Positions 13,901-23,404 are shown, counted from the first letter of the stretch. The stretch: 64,000 nucleotides of DNA from Paraescarpia echinospica (GCA_020002185.1 CM034539.1:26136032-26200031), one strand, 5' to 3'. A program made the numbers and translations. Notes: generated by a model not told the origin, from the letters alone.

Positions 13901-16900
13901 TCCAATATCAGTGATTTTTTTTAAAATCGAAAGGTTTACCTAAATTATCAGCCTTTACAGTGTTCTGCCATGCTTTTGCTATTATGTGGATGCATAAATC
14001 GCTTGCCAGTCACATCTGCTGAGATGGCTGTACCCAGGCACCCCATCAAACTCCCTGCACGCTTACTGGAATGCAAACTTTGACATATTTTGTGCCTAAA
14101 ATATTTGTTAAGCACACTGCTCACTTAACAGAATGAATACGGTATTTCCAATAGTCACCCTAATTTACACTGACAAGAGCCAAGATATCAACCCATCAAG
14201 AAAATTCCCGTACCAGTGGCTACATGTGTGCGTGTCTCCGGCTTGCTTGTTGCTGACTTGCCGAGGATGGACTCGATGAGGCTGTCAGCGTTCATCTTGC
14301 TGCCACCGAGGGTGTTCATACTTCGTAGTTTCTGTTGTTGCTGTTCAAACTGTCGCTGCCGCATCAGTGACTCGGACTGACGATGCTGTTCCGCTACCAT
14401 CCGCTCCTGATCACCCTGACTCTGTCTACAAAGTATGTACAAGTACTTACTGTAGAGTGCTCATTGCTGGTGCATTGCCTAATAGACACTCACCCCATTT
14501 TATAATAAAATCACACATTAAAACAGATTTCCAGTTTGCGTTTAAAAAATGCAAAAGACAGTAATACCACTGTCGAAAATATTAGCAAACATTAATAAGA
14601 ATACACATACATATGCAGTGTCGTAAACTATATTTATACATACATAAACCTAAATAGGATTGCACAATGATGTCAACGGAATAAAAAAAAAAATTCTACA
14701 CAGTATAGACAATTACTAAAACCCCAAGGCGGCCTCGATATGAATTCAATACCAGGTTGTTAGTGTTAACGCAGGCCTTGCTATTAAGGTCTTGTATCCA
14801 CTGGCTAGGGGGCTAGTAGATTTGAAAAGTTACTGGCCCGGATTTTGTAAAAAAAGTTGATATCGAGGTGTCTGTCGGTCGCTTCACTGAAGAAGTCCAC
14901 CAAGTCTAAGGTTCACTTGGAGTGACGTCATGCTGACTTTTCCAAAGTTCTTATTTGTGCACATCGTTTACAAAATTAAAATAGCGACTATAAGAAGTGA
15001 TAATGCAAAGTTAAGGTGGTAAGGGTGCCTATGACATGCTTGTTTTGATTTAAATAAAATTAATAAATGTTTTGAAGATACAGTAAATATAAAAAAAATT
15101 CTCAGACAATGCCTAAAACATTAAACAATACTCCAGACCAAAAATAATTGATTATTTATGTTATTTAGATATATAAATAAATGTGTTTAAAGACAATTAA
15201 AAAATATGTCAAAAATCACTCTAAAATGGCATTTTTTTCATTTTGAGAAACTCCCCAAAAGAAAAATTTGTATGGTTGTAAGTACAAACATGTTATTGAC
15301 ATTCGTACGTTTTTTTTGTAAACAAATGCATATTAAGTTTGATACAGCTTCACAAACATTTTGCTACAATGTTGAAAGAGACCAAAAATCCATACTGCAT
15401 TTTTAGCACGACCCCTTCACCAAACATAAAACCATCCCGTGCAATTTTGGGTAAACACAAGTCGAGTTCATATGCCAAGTTATGGCTTTGTAAGTATTGT
15501 AGTTTTTATAAAAAGCTACATTAAGTAATATTTCAAGGTTGTTACTGATAATACAAGTGTCACCAGATGCTTGTTTTTTGCTTAGAAATGTGACTTTTTC
15601 ACTGGCATATTTCAACACGATTTGACAGACACTTCTATTACTGAGATTTCTCTCCAAGGTTTTCCCGCCAAGTTGTCTCATGATATTTAGCTCAATGCTA
15701 AGGCCGGTATTGCCAGGATCAGGCACATTATAAATGGGCATCTGAACGCTGACACCATGTATCACGTTATCATTATAACTGGTGATGATCGATGCTGATG
15801 TAAACAACGCGTGCGATAATGTGAATGCTGTTCAGAGTCCTTGCTCTCGTTCCGCCCAAGGCACAGCTGTATTACAAAATCCACCACTGCAGCCATGGTC
15901 TTTAGCAATGCAATAAAATATCTGACAGTATAACAAATTTCCTTGATGCCTTTCCATTATGGAATATTATATGCACTAGCGTTTTATCATGCAGACAGTT
16001 GAGATTGCCTGCCATCCATAGCCAACATGTAACAAGACCGCTTAATGGGTGAATAATTAATGACACCCATCATTTGCCAATTGCGGGCATATACAAATAA
16101 GTTTGGCAGTGCATACATGTCATCATATACTCATGACTGAGTTTTCCGTTATTTAATTAGCTATAACAAAAATGTAACAAAACAAACATTGATTTAAATA
16201 TCAAATAAAAAGATTAGGCTTTAGGATTGTCCAATTTTTCTAAGTAGTATCAAAACTGGTGGCCCGAACTGGCCCGACAGCCTCAAAAAAGCCACTGGGC
16301 CAGCAGACCAGTGTTAATGTCGAGGCCTGATTAAACAAAACGACACCTACTGTTTCTTAAGTCGGTAGTTCTCGGCCAATGTCTGGGTGTATGGTGGAGG
16401 TGGGGGCATTGACCTTTGACCTGGCATCATCCCAGGGGCAAATCCAGCAGGTGCCTGGAAACAGTAGAGATTTACACAAACTTAGCCTAATACAGTGGAA
16501 CCTTATTAATTTGTACACTGGTTCAAGTGCATGTGTTCAACCGTTCGGATTAACAAGTTTTCTGAATATGTCTTTATTGCAAGCCAGGGGTGGCAGATGT
16601 TTGTTTTAACAAGTTTTCTGGATATGTCTTTATTGCAAGCCAGGGGTGGCAGATATTTTTTTAACAAGTTTTCTGGATATGTCGTTATCGCAAGTCAGGC
16701 ATGGCAGATGTTTGTTTTAACAAGTTTTCTGGATATGTCGTTATCGCAAGCCAGGGGTGGCAGATGTTTGTTTTAACAAGTTTTCTGGACATGTCGTTAT
16801 CGCAAGCCAGGGGTGGCAGATACCATACACAATGTAACTGTGAGAACCTGCAGGTGTCTACGTCCCATAACAAAGGAGAAATCCCAATACAATTATTTCG

Positions 16901-17481
16901 GTCCAAGAAATGAATGCTAATATGATACAGTATATATGCTTAATAAATGATACCGGTACCTGAATTGATTGTGCAGGCGCCATGAACATTGCAGGATATG
17001 GCTGTGGCCTCATGCCCTGTGGCATTGTGGGAAAGCACTGCTGCATCATGGGATACATCTGATGTTGTTGCATCGCAGTGAATTGCTGTCTTTGTGGTAC
17101 CATCCCAAACCCTGCCATAGGAAATCAAGACCATATACATTACTATCATCTATTTGGCACATTTCTTATGGAGTTTAATTTCTCAGGAAGTGAAGGTAAT
17201 TAATGTTTAGTATAAGATGTGCTTATGTGATTCATAGGAACTCGGTGCTTGTTATTGCTGAAATAGATGACCACAACACACGTGAGATGGACAGAAATTA
17301 TTTCACTATTTAACACAAAATTACATGTTGACAAAATATACATGTAGGAGTGGTCTGGTTTACATGAACATTGGCTGAAAGTTTTGAGTACTAACAAAAT
17401 GATTGAAATGAAAGGTAGATATATATCGATAGAGAATGGAGAACATCACCTTGCTGAGATGGCGGAACAAACTGCTGCGTT
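3640..17481 (-). CDS. SYNRG: gamma-synergin (AP-1 gamma-ear-binding EH protein), multi-exon gene
   Basis: Synergin gamma links the AP-1 clathrin adaptor to EH-domain partners at the trans-Golgi network and endosomes. Twelve exons were traced on the minus strand: 17481-17450, 17111-16960, 16454-16351, 14425-14214, 13217-12957, 12121-11933, 11798-11651, 8005-7843, 7260-6933, 6198-6150, 5378-5281 and 4991-about 3640. All visible junctions are GT-AG, and every exon-exon phase is compatible with one open frame of about 1,028 codons. Reading order: Met/Gln/Pro-rich N-terminus, a QRQFEQQQQKLR coiled stretch (about residues 100-150), a DGFGDF motif, an EH domain (about 345-420) with SGLPRETLGHIW, a Pro-rich linker, then NDFADFQ, SGFADFDNAF, DGWDDF, DFDDFGTF and DAFDDF. 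Repeated DFxDF-type motifs are the known AP-1 gamma-ear ligands. The start-codon exon was not found. The 3' end is uncertain: the tail after about 3810 looks non-coding, so a further exon may lie beyond the window. Confidence 0.93.
5281..5378 (-). CDS. SYNRG: SYNRG exon, DKYAAF segment
   Basis: Acceptor ttttgttgacag, consensus donor gtaagt. Encodes SSVTKTASATDLIGPEDKYA then AFTASLGITPQVL. An alternative acceptor 31 bp upstream (tgttgtttcag) would meet a stop after the phase-2 junction, which decided the choice. Confidence 0.85.
5760..5950 (+). repeat. Possible SINE remnant in SYNRG intron
   Basis: The sequence ggtggctagtgtgcagaactgc, about 25 bp later a weak box-B-like acattcaaaact, then aatgagtaccc recalls the tRNA-derived SINE body at 12.59-12.90 kb. 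Decayed; SINE identity is tentative. The other intron sequence between 5410 and 6149 and between 6199 and 6932 shows no recognisable feature. Confidence 0.35.
6150..6198 (-). CDS. SYNRG: SYNRG 49-nt exon, ESFGNF
   Basis: Acceptor atttccttgtag, donor gtaaat. Encodes ESFGNFAVHAPENTAK. The first codon is completed by the g left by the upstream exon, and the last two bases join the next exon to give Ser. The match of both phases supports this short exon. Confidence 0.8.
6933..7260 (-). CDS. SYNRG: SYNRG exon, Pro-rich linker and NDFADFQ motif
   Basis: Acceptor ttctcttgtag, donor gtgagg. Starts NNLSVATLDILHRCPQAPVP, the segment following the EH domain, then a long Pro/Gln linker, and ends ENDFADFQCAAPMT, a further DFxDF-type AP-1 ligand. 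Phase 0 in, phase 1 out. Confidence 0.92.
7500..7815. repeat. Irregular gacaggtgac-type tandem repeat in SYNRG intron
   Basis: Units of roughly 17-35 bp built on gtgacaggtgacatgtat recur with insertions and deletions, filling most of the intron just downstream of the EH-domain exon. Confidence 0.8.
7843..8005 (-). CDS. SYNRG: SYNRG exon, second half of EH domain
   Basis: Acceptor tttgtgtctgacag, donor gtgggg. Encodes EGEIDINVVYTILIKSGLP, RETLGHIWNLCNRHTPGEL and QTDELYLILAMVAIAQ. SGLPRETLGHIW and the TPGEL loop are the synergin form of the EH second EF-hand. The NPF-binding pocket tryptophan (the W of HIW) is kept. Confidence 0.95.
8103..11238. repeat. 57/55-bp minisatellite (about 54 units) inside a dispersed element
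   Basis: The core (about 8165-11190) is made of two unit types. The 57-bp type carries catgcagtcac and aataatagg, and the 55-bp type has lost gc (catagtcac) and has a longer A run. Each unit contains gtgtccaaa and its inverse tttggacac. The 57-bp type dominates 8165-9070, and the 55-bp type dominates the rest. A block is repeated at 9024-9362, 9529-9867 and 10252-10590, giving a higher-order pattern. The flanks (tcagctgtccgaaaac on the left; a gggtgtctgaaaaca run on the right) recur at 48.79-48.96 kb around a single unit. The array is therefore an internal expansion of a dispersed element. It lies in the SYNRG intron that splits the EH domain. Confidence 0.93.
11253..11294. repeat. 10-bp tandem repeat (ttacggtcat)
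   Basis: About four copies of ttacrgtcat directly to the right of the minisatellite-bearing element, in the same SYNRG intron. Confidence 0.85.
11651..11798 (-). CDS. SYNRG: SYNRG exon, first half of EH domain
   Basis: Acceptor ttccatttcag, donor gtgaga. Ends with WCTGALPVPTIYTQVLEAS, the first helix of the EH domain. The domain is completed by the next exon, 3.6 kb away across the minisatellite-bearing intron; phase 2 out matches phase 2 in there. Confidence 0.9.
11866..11913. repeat. CA-rich microsatellite
   Basis: Interrupted (ca)n/(cacaga)n tract in the short SYNRG intron between the exons ending at 11798 and 11933. Confidence 0.9.
11933..12121 (-). CDS. SYNRG: SYNRG exon, CSDFSAP segment
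   Basis: Acceptor gtctgtccacag, donor gtgagt. Encodes DQVLAMMLQCSDFSAPSKA, then a Ser/Asn-rich stretch ending EQLTQLFTEP. Phase 1 at both ends. Confidence 0.88.
12362..12450 (-). repeat. SINE 3' tail, minus orientation
   Basis: Reverse complement of the conserved tail found at 12834-12902 (gactgaatactgc, cttacctttac). Only the tail is present; the tRNA-like head is absent. Confidence 0.65.
12588..12902 (+). mobile_element. tRNA-derived SINE
   Basis: The head has an A-box-like tggcacagtgcctagagc and a good B box (gtgttcgaatcctg), spaced as in a tRNA. The body has gtgaatgagtacctgg. The tail has the conserved gactgaatactgcgctacat and ends aatttacctttactttac. The same head or tail recurs near 12.4, 41.5, 46.7, 47.4 and 58.2 kb. 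It lies in a SYNRG intron. Pol III promoter boxes are inferred from consensus. Confidence 0.8.
12957..13217 (-). CDS. SYNRG: SYNRG exon with DGFGDF motif
   Basis: Acceptor tttttattttccag, donor gtagat. Begins AVSPTDDGFGDFKTGP, the first acidic DFxDF-type gamma-ear ligand. Ser/Thr-rich sequence follows, with a short internal duplication (ESHPKSQDTLGT / DSHPKSQDTPQT). Confidence 0.9.
13218..14213. other. SYNRG intron, no further feature
   Basis: AT-rich intron. Short runs of atagtat and tactatt near 13.3 and 13.6 kb form weak dyads. I see no gene or confident repeat. Confidence 0.5.
14214..14425 (-). CDS. SYNRG: SYNRG exon, Gln/Arg-rich coiled-coil segment
   Basis: Acceptor ctttgtag, donor gtacgg (non-consensus at +5). 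Encodes a charged helix rich in Gln, Arg and Glu (ERMVAEQHRQSESLMRQR, QFEQQQQKLR), then NADSLIESILGK. Phases 2 in and 1 out agree with both neighbours. Confidence 0.9.
14772..16329. mobile_element. hAT-like element with diverged TIRs in SYNRG intron
   Basis: The left end caggccttgctattaag and the reverse complement of the right end, caggcctcgacattaac, match, and the similarity continues loosely for about 75 bp (ccactggc, ggcccg, ttttg). CAGG...CCTG ends are usual in hAT elements. The flanks (tgttaacg and attaaaca) do not give a clean 8-bp duplication. The only sizeable internal frame is 15403-15807 on the minus strand. Confidence 0.55.
15403..15807 (-). pseudogene. Orphan 134-codon open frame inside the hAT-like element
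   Basis: An open frame of 134 codons containing HGVSVQMPIYNVPDPGNTGL, then SIELNIMRQLGGKTLERN and SVCQIVLKYASEKVTFL. The composition looks protein-like over about residues 15-85 and becomes AT-rich intron-like afterwards. I do not recognise the family. Because it sits between transposon-like ends it may be a transposase remnant or a captured host exon. No start context or splice sites were established. Confidence 0.3.
16351..16454 (-). CDS. SYNRG: SYNRG exon, PPPPYTQ segment
   Basis: Acceptor ctactgtttccag, donor gtaggt. Encodes APAGFAPGMMPG, then SMPPPPYTQTLAENYRLKKQ; the YTQ-to-KKQ part leads into the Gln/Arg-rich helix of the next exon, as in vertebrate synergin. Phase 0 in, phase 2 out. 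Confidence 0.87.
16551..16825. repeat. 55-56-bp minisatellite, about 5 copies
   Basis: The unit taacaagttttctggatatg, then a cgttatcgcaagccagggg-type stretch and tggcagatgt, is repeated between two SYNRG exons. Just upstream, cagtggaaccttattaattt resembles a pogo/Tigger terminus, so the array may have grown inside such an element. Confidence 0.85.
16960..17111 (-). CDS. SYNRG: SYNRG exon, Met/Gln-rich N-terminal segment
   Basis: Acceptor ttcctatggcag, donor gtaccg. Encodes GFGMVPQRQQF followed by Met/Gln/Pro-rich sequence (MYPMMQQ, MPQGMRPQPYPAMF) characteristic of the synergin N-terminus. Phase 1 in, phase 0 out. Confidence 0.88.
17450..17481 (-). CDS. SYNRG: SYNRG 32-nt microexon
   Basis: A tiny exon between a strong acceptor (tatactttgcag) and donor gtgatg encodes TQQFVPPSQQG across the junction. 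It enters in phase 2 and leaves in phase 1, matching the next exon. It is the most 5' exon I can support; the upstream exon with the start codon must lie beyond 17.5 kb. Confidence 0.75.
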
Positions 17482-17698
17482 CTGCAAAGTATAAAAAAAA
17501 ACAATTTTACTTGTGACTGGTAGACATGGTTGTAGGAACAAAAATTAACAAAACAAAGAAACAGACAAACAGAAACATCAACAGGTTATTTAGGTTATTA
17601 ATTTAATGCCAACTGATACACCATATAAGTACTTGTTATTAAAATATTACTTTTTAAATGTGCCTAATATTCAAGTACAGCAGTAGTATTTTATCAAG

Positions 17699-19870
17699 GT
17701 GCTCTTAGGATTGACAAAAATCCATTTCACACAAAACAAATCCATATACTTTGCATGCTATTACCGACCTCCCAGTGACCACCTTAAATCCCTTGAAGCT
17801 CTCCACGAATCCCTAACAAAACTATACAGATCACAAAAAACTTCTCCTAATGTAGTTATAGCAGGTGACTTCAACCTTCCTGATATTAACTGGGGCAAGC
17901 AGCAAACCACTGACAACAGAACTGCCAGCAAGCATAACAAACTGCTAGAAATAATTAGAGAATTTGGATTACAGAACATGGTCAACGATCCCACACGAGG
18001 TGATTCCGGCAATATCCTTGACCTCATACTCACTTCTAATCCATCGATAATTGCTAACACTCACACCACTCCCGGCATGAGTGATCATGAAGCTGTGACC
18101 TTTAACGTAAACCTAAATCCAGTCCGTAACAGTAAACCACCACACAAAGTGTTCCAATATAAATCTGTAAACTGGGATAAGCTTAAAGATGACATAAAAC
18201 AACTAACAACAACATACTTTAACACGAACCCAAATTCAACACATGTCAACACAAATTGGAACTTTTTCCGGAATAATCTTACTTCATTAGTCAACAATAA
18301 TATTCCCAGCCGCAACACCAAAGCAAAAACCCACCTCCCCTGGATAACACGTGAAATAATAAGAATGCAAAGAAAACGCAACAAAAGCCACAAAAAAGCA
18401 AAACAAACTGGACGTAATAGTGACTGGGAAAGCTTTAAGCAACTCCGAAAACAAGCCACTAAAGCTGCAACCAAATCCTACTCAGACTATCTAAACAATC
18501 ACATTGGAGACAGCCTAAAAACAAACCCAAAACAATTCTGGTCATTTATTAAAGCAAACACACGAGAATACATTGGCATCCCTACACTGCAAGCAAACGA
18601 CCAACCAATCACAAATGATCACGACAAAGCAAATACACTTAACAACCAATTTAGTTCCGTGTTTACTCAAGAAATCTACCCCAACTAGCTCCATCCATCT
18701 ATCCCGATATGCCCTCCCTTGAAATCGGGATAGACGGAGTAATTAAGCAACTGAAAAACCTAAACCAAAATAAAGCTACAGGCCCCGTCGAACTCCCAGC
18801 CAGAATCCTTAAAGAGACTGCAGTGGAAATTGCCCCCATCATCACACACATTTTCCAGCAGTCATACAACACTTGCAAACTCCCAGATGACTGGCTCCAA
18901 GCACTAGTAACACCAATATACAAAAAAAGCCACAAATCAGACCCTGCTAATTATAGACCAATTTCGTTAACATGCATCCTCTGCAAAGTTATGGAGCACA
19001 TCATTCTAAGCAACATGTGGAAACACACAAACACATCGTCATCCACTTCCAACATGGATTCCAATCAGGTCTGTCTTGTGAATCCCAACTCATCGAGACA
19101 GTCCACGACTGGATGACTGCTATGGACAATAAGACACAAATAGATGCCATCCTACTCGATTTCGCCAAAGCCTTCGACAAAGTCCCCCATAAACGTCTCC
19201 TATCCAAATTAGCTTTCTATGGAATAACTGGAAACACACAAAACTGGATCAAATCATTTCTATCCAATCGCAAACAGAGAGTCTCAGTCAATGGAGCCCT
19301 GTCGGACAGCACAAATGTTACATCTGGTGTACCACAGGGCTCAGTCCTAGGACCTGTCCTATTTTTACTCTACACAAACGACATAACCAAAAATGTCCAA
19401 TCTTCCGTACGTCTCTTTGCAGACGACAGCATTATATATCGCAAAATCACATCCGAAACCGACCACGAAACTCTCCAATCTGACCTGATCAAACTCCAAA
19501 CATGGTCTAATAAATGGCAGATGGAATTTAACATATCTAAATGTGTGCATCTCCCAATAACAAACAAAACCAAACCCAGACTACATTCATATTCACTCTT
19601 TGGCATACCACTCTCTACCGCCTCTAGCCACACATATCTTGGAATAAAATTAGATCCTAAACTAACCTGGGCTAACCATATCACTGACATAACTTCCAAA
19701 GGTGCCGCATCAATGCAGCAGTGTTCTCTTTCTACCCCCGAGCAGTTCGAATCTGGAATATGATTCCACCACCGATTACTGAACTAGAAAGCCCCATAGC
19801 GTTTCAAACAGCGATCATGAACCTCCCTTTCACCACACCCATTCATCTAAAGTGCCTATAAAATAAACAA
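17699..19870 (+). mobile_element. Decayed CR1/Jockey-like non-LTR retrotransposon
   Basis: It lies antisense to and 5' of the first SYNRG exon found. The endonuclease domain (17699-18120) has YYRPPSD, VVIAGDFNLPDINWG and GMSDHEAVTF. A stop at 18687 and frame changes near 18700 and 18990 interrupt it. RT motifs follow: YKKSHKSDPANYRPISLT, FQHGFQSGLSCESQL, LLDFAKAFDKVPHKRL, SGVPQGSVLGPVLFLLYTND, RLFADDSIIYR and SHTYLGIKLDPKLTW. After GAASM the thumb is missing and the sequence jumps to the conserved C-terminal RAVRIWNMIPPPITELES in another frame. This suggests an internal 3' deletion of a few hundred bases. It is 5'-truncated and ends in aaataaacaaacaaac. Confidence 0.9.
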
Positions 19871-20890
19871 ACAAACTACCCACAATGCATGCGCACAAAC
19901 AAGCACCATACAACTCCTGCGTTAGCTCAAACTTGGGCTGTTTGGAGTAAATCACCTAAGACACTGCAGTGTAGTGTGTTCCTGTTCTGTGAATGCTGAC
20001 AACCTGGAAATATTTAGCCTAATTTGCCATTCGAAAAACAATAGTGTCACAGTTCAAACTGCATTTTGATTATTAATGGCTTAATTGGCATTATCTACAT
20101 TATATTATTTAATGTGTTCCTTGAAAACGTTATGGTGGCATACCATATTTAAGGCACTGTAAACATGTATAAAAACATGCAGGGTCAAAACTTCAGTAAT
20201 TGTGTTGTTTGATCAGGCAATTAAGTGCTAAGATATATTGTAGGCTTTCATATATAGTATACACCAGCTTAGCTTGCCCATGCATGTTATGTGCCCGCCT
20301 AGGGCCAGGCTAGTGATGGTCAATGCCAGCTTACCAGACTGTATGTTTTACTTGGCCTGGGCATGCGAGCAGTTACTTAACAGATAATTGTCAAATGCTG
20401 CCTTATTATAAGTGTAGTACTAGACACTAGGGCTAGGCTATGTTAGACTAGACCTAACGGAATATCGCCAGGCAAGGCCAATGGAAGGCCAGGCAGTTAC
20501 TCTCTTTAGGTACTTCAACGAATTCTGCTAACAGGGTCGTTTCACGTGGCGCAACTCGCGATCACCACTTGTGTTTCAACTCAAGTTTAAGCTGGTTTTT
20601 TTCTGGTCATTTACCTCATTCACTGCTGTGCTGTTGTCAGGGATAAGTTCAACTTTGTTTAAATTTTGAAATTTGACCAGAATGAAGCTGTTACATCGAT
20701 TTTACGACAACAGTGTTTCATTTGCAAATTAAATATAGTTACACTGGTCTATCGCGAGATATTTTTTTATTTTACATAACTATTATGATAATTTAGTTTG
20801 TGTTAAAAAAATTGGTTGCGTCCTCCGGTGCGCGATATGATTTTTGGCCGTTCAAAAATCATGACATTTGAGAGCTCTGTGTCGGCAAAA
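19871..20890. other. No gene seen; upstream of SYNRG
   Basis: AT-rich sequence. The missing 5' exon of SYNRG could lie in 19.9-23 kb, but I found no open segment with a suitable phase-2 donor that resembles the synergin N-terminus. A few donor-like gtaagc/gtaaat sites on the minus strand are not preceded by credible coding sequence. Confidence 0.45.
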
Positions 20891-20891
20891 C

Positions 20892-20967
20892 CCAGTGCAT
20901 GCGTCACTGCAGCCGGAGCCAGCCAGTGCACGCGTCACTGCAGCCGGAGCCAGCCAGTGCGCGCGTC
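20892..20967. repeat. 31-bp tandem repeat, 2.5 copies
   Basis: The unit ccagtgcatgcgtcactgca, then gccggagccag, is GC-rich and CpG-containing, unlike its AT-rich surroundings. Confidence 0.88.
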
Positions 20968-21269
20968 AACACAGCCAGATGTGATTATTACATTTCTTTG
21001 AATTAAAATCTTTGCACAACGAATAGTATATTTGCATTATTGATATAATCCATGTCAATTCTGCAATACTTTACATACTTCAGACTAGTCTTACATAATA
21101 TTTGCTAGGTAACCTTGGATATGGCTGCCTAGCCTAGGCTATAGGTACTACTAAGTTTAACTGTATAAAGTAAAATTTTATTTTATAATTGTAACAATAA
21201 TATGCAATTAATTTGAGATATGTTCAAACTTGCTAACAATTACTTGTTTTATTAAATGTTAATATATAA

Positions 21270-21790
21270 TCATGGCTTTTACTTGAAATGTCTTGATCTA
21301 CTGCGGTAGAACAGTAATTAGCAAATATTAACTTATTAATTATATTATTATTAAATGAATGGTTATGTATATTTAAGACCATAATTCATGTGGTTTTTAC
21401 AGCTTGCATAAATTGTATAAATATCTTCATAATCATGGACATTATGGCCTTTTACTGAAATGTGTCGGTCTGTCAAGGTAGCGTGCTAATTAGCCAATAT
21501 AGACTTATTAATTAAGTTATTATTATTAAATGAATAGTTAATATATATTTATTACCATAATTAATGTGGTTATACACCTTGCATAATATATATACCAGTA
21601 TATATATATAAATATCTTCATATTCATATTACGGTCTTTTATTGAAATGTGTTGGTCTGTTGAGTTTGCATGCGGCATAACTAAAACTAACAAATTAATT
21701 GCATTAATTTGGTTATAATTAGTACCAAATATTATATATTGTAAATTTATTACTCTAGTCAATGTGTTTCAAAACCGTGAAAACAGTATT
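21270..21790. repeat. Diverged tandem repeat, three units of about 175-187 bp
   Basis: Each unit carries cttttactgaaatgtgtcgg, then taattagc..aatattaactt, then taccataattaatgtgg and tataaatatcttcat. Units begin near 21277, 21450 and 21637. Divergence suggests an old array. Confidence 0.75.
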
Positions 21791-21914
21791 TAAATATATA
21801 TATAAATAAAAAACTATGACATTTTAAAGCAAATATTGATCCACAGAAAACAGTTTTGCAGTCTTAAAATTGCACTATATTTTGATCTATTAAAGATAAC
21901 TTAATAAAATAAAT

Positions 21915-22304
21915 GGCACTTGTGTAGAATCCGGACCCACCTCGATTTCGCTGTTATAACTTGAGTTTTTCCTAATTTTGATACATCAGAGCATTAGTTC
22001 CATCATTCAAAATCATCCCAGGCATATTTATATTACAAAAATATTGTGTCTTAGCACACTTTTGAAGCCCAAATTGTGACCCGGTTTGTGCTAGTGTAGT
22101 AAAATAAGCGATATGTTGGTGTATGTTGATGCAAATCGGGGCATTATTTATGCCTCAAAAGTGCGCTAACATGCAATATTCTTAAACATAAATATGCCTG
22201 GGATAACGTTGAATTATGGAACTAACGCACTGAGGTACCAAAGTTAGGCAAAACTCAAGTTATAAAGGCAAAATCAAGGTGGGTTCAGATTCTACACAAG
22301 TGCC
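21915..22304. mobile_element. Foldback MITE with long inverted arms
   Basis: The element begins ggcacttgtgtagaatccgg and ends with the inverse (ctacacaagtgcc). Inverted similarity extends about 180 bp inward on each side (aacttgagttttt / aaaactcaagtt; cccaggcatatttat / ataaatatgcctggg). Flanks aaataaat and aaataaac give a possible 8-bp target duplication with one mismatch. No coding capacity. Related sequence lies at 23129-23270 and 63330-63640. Confidence 0.85.
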
Positions 22305-23128
22305 AAATAAACAGTTATGTGATCATTATGCTATTACCTTTAATTTAATCCAATTCCCAATCTTCTAACATGATATTATTATTTTTTTTTAAGACGCCTA
22401 CTCTCTTTTTGATGTTGTTATTTAGAAAAGTATGATGGCGAACGGCGGGCGTTTTCACGGTCAGGTCGGAGTGTAAAATTACCGGCAATCTTTTACTTAA
22501 CATGTCTAAATCAGTTGTCGTTTTCCCAATGGAGCAGCGCGTAAAAGTTCCGCTAAGTCTAAGAAACTGAGACACGTCGTCTACCAGCCAGTGTCGCTGT
22601 CAGCCAGTCTATCAGTATCAGCTGCCAGGCTGGCGGAAGAGACCTCAGTTATTTATGCCTACAGATATATATGATTATGTATTTTAACGACATTCATCAT
22701 TTACCTACGATCTGCCATCACTAAAGTGTTGCTGATGTTTTCGTCTAACCATTTATTTTCGACGGTGCCAAAAGATACCACACTTTAAACACATCCTTGT
22801 CAACATCGTTTCGAGTATTAGTCATGTCGAATTCGCAAACAATTCGTATTTTATTTTCGTACAAGGAAGCCTCGGTTACTGTTATTTAATTCATAGTTTG
22901 TCTGCCGTATGGCGACACTATTCCGACTACTTTTGCTAAGTATTTCTTCGTACACCGTGACGTGGCGCCACCGCTTTCGGAAATTTCTAAGGACAACTTG
23001 GATTTCTCGACTCAAGACGCTAAAAACGGAGGCTACAAATATAACGATTTGGGACGCTAAGCGTACCCCGACACGTATTTTTGGATCATAATATGTGCAT
23101 TTTAAACCTTAAATTATGTGTTGTAATA
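22305..23128. other. No gene assigned; mildly CpG-richer segment
   Basis: Positions 22430-22640 are richer in CpG than the neighbourhood (ggcgaacggcgggcg), and could be promoter-like. Short frames on both strands (for example 22345-22575 minus and 22909-23091 plus) resemble nothing known to me. A promoter for SYNRG here is only a guess. Confidence 0.35.
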
Positions 23129-23270
23129 TTAATGAGCACTTGTCCCGAATCCGGACCCACCTCGATTTCGCAGTTATAATAATTACATAACTTGACTCGA
23201 GTTTTGCCTAACTTTATTGATACCTCAGTGTGCTAGTTCTACCATTCAACATTATCCCAGGCATGTTTAC
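23129..23270. mobile_element. Half copy of the foldback MITE
   Basis: Starts gagcacttgtcccgaatccg, then acccacctcgatttcgc and ataacttgactcgagttttgcc, then ccattcaacattatcccagg. This is one arm of the 21915-22304 family; the second arm is missing. Confidence 0.8.
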
Positions 23271-23404
23271 GGTTAACTTTGCCGTTTAATGTAATTCATT
23301 AATTTTATATACCTGCCAAATGTTTTCTTGGAATCCGGGATATTTTCACGAGCAGTTCATGCAGCACGCTTCCCGTGTCGCGCTGTGTCGTCGCGCAGTC
23401 TCTG

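Noticed and set aside
22345..22575. Minus-strand 76-codon frame as SYNRG first exon
   Set aside because: Sequence shows no synergin-like Gly/Met/Pro-rich N-terminus and no suitable phase-2 donor.
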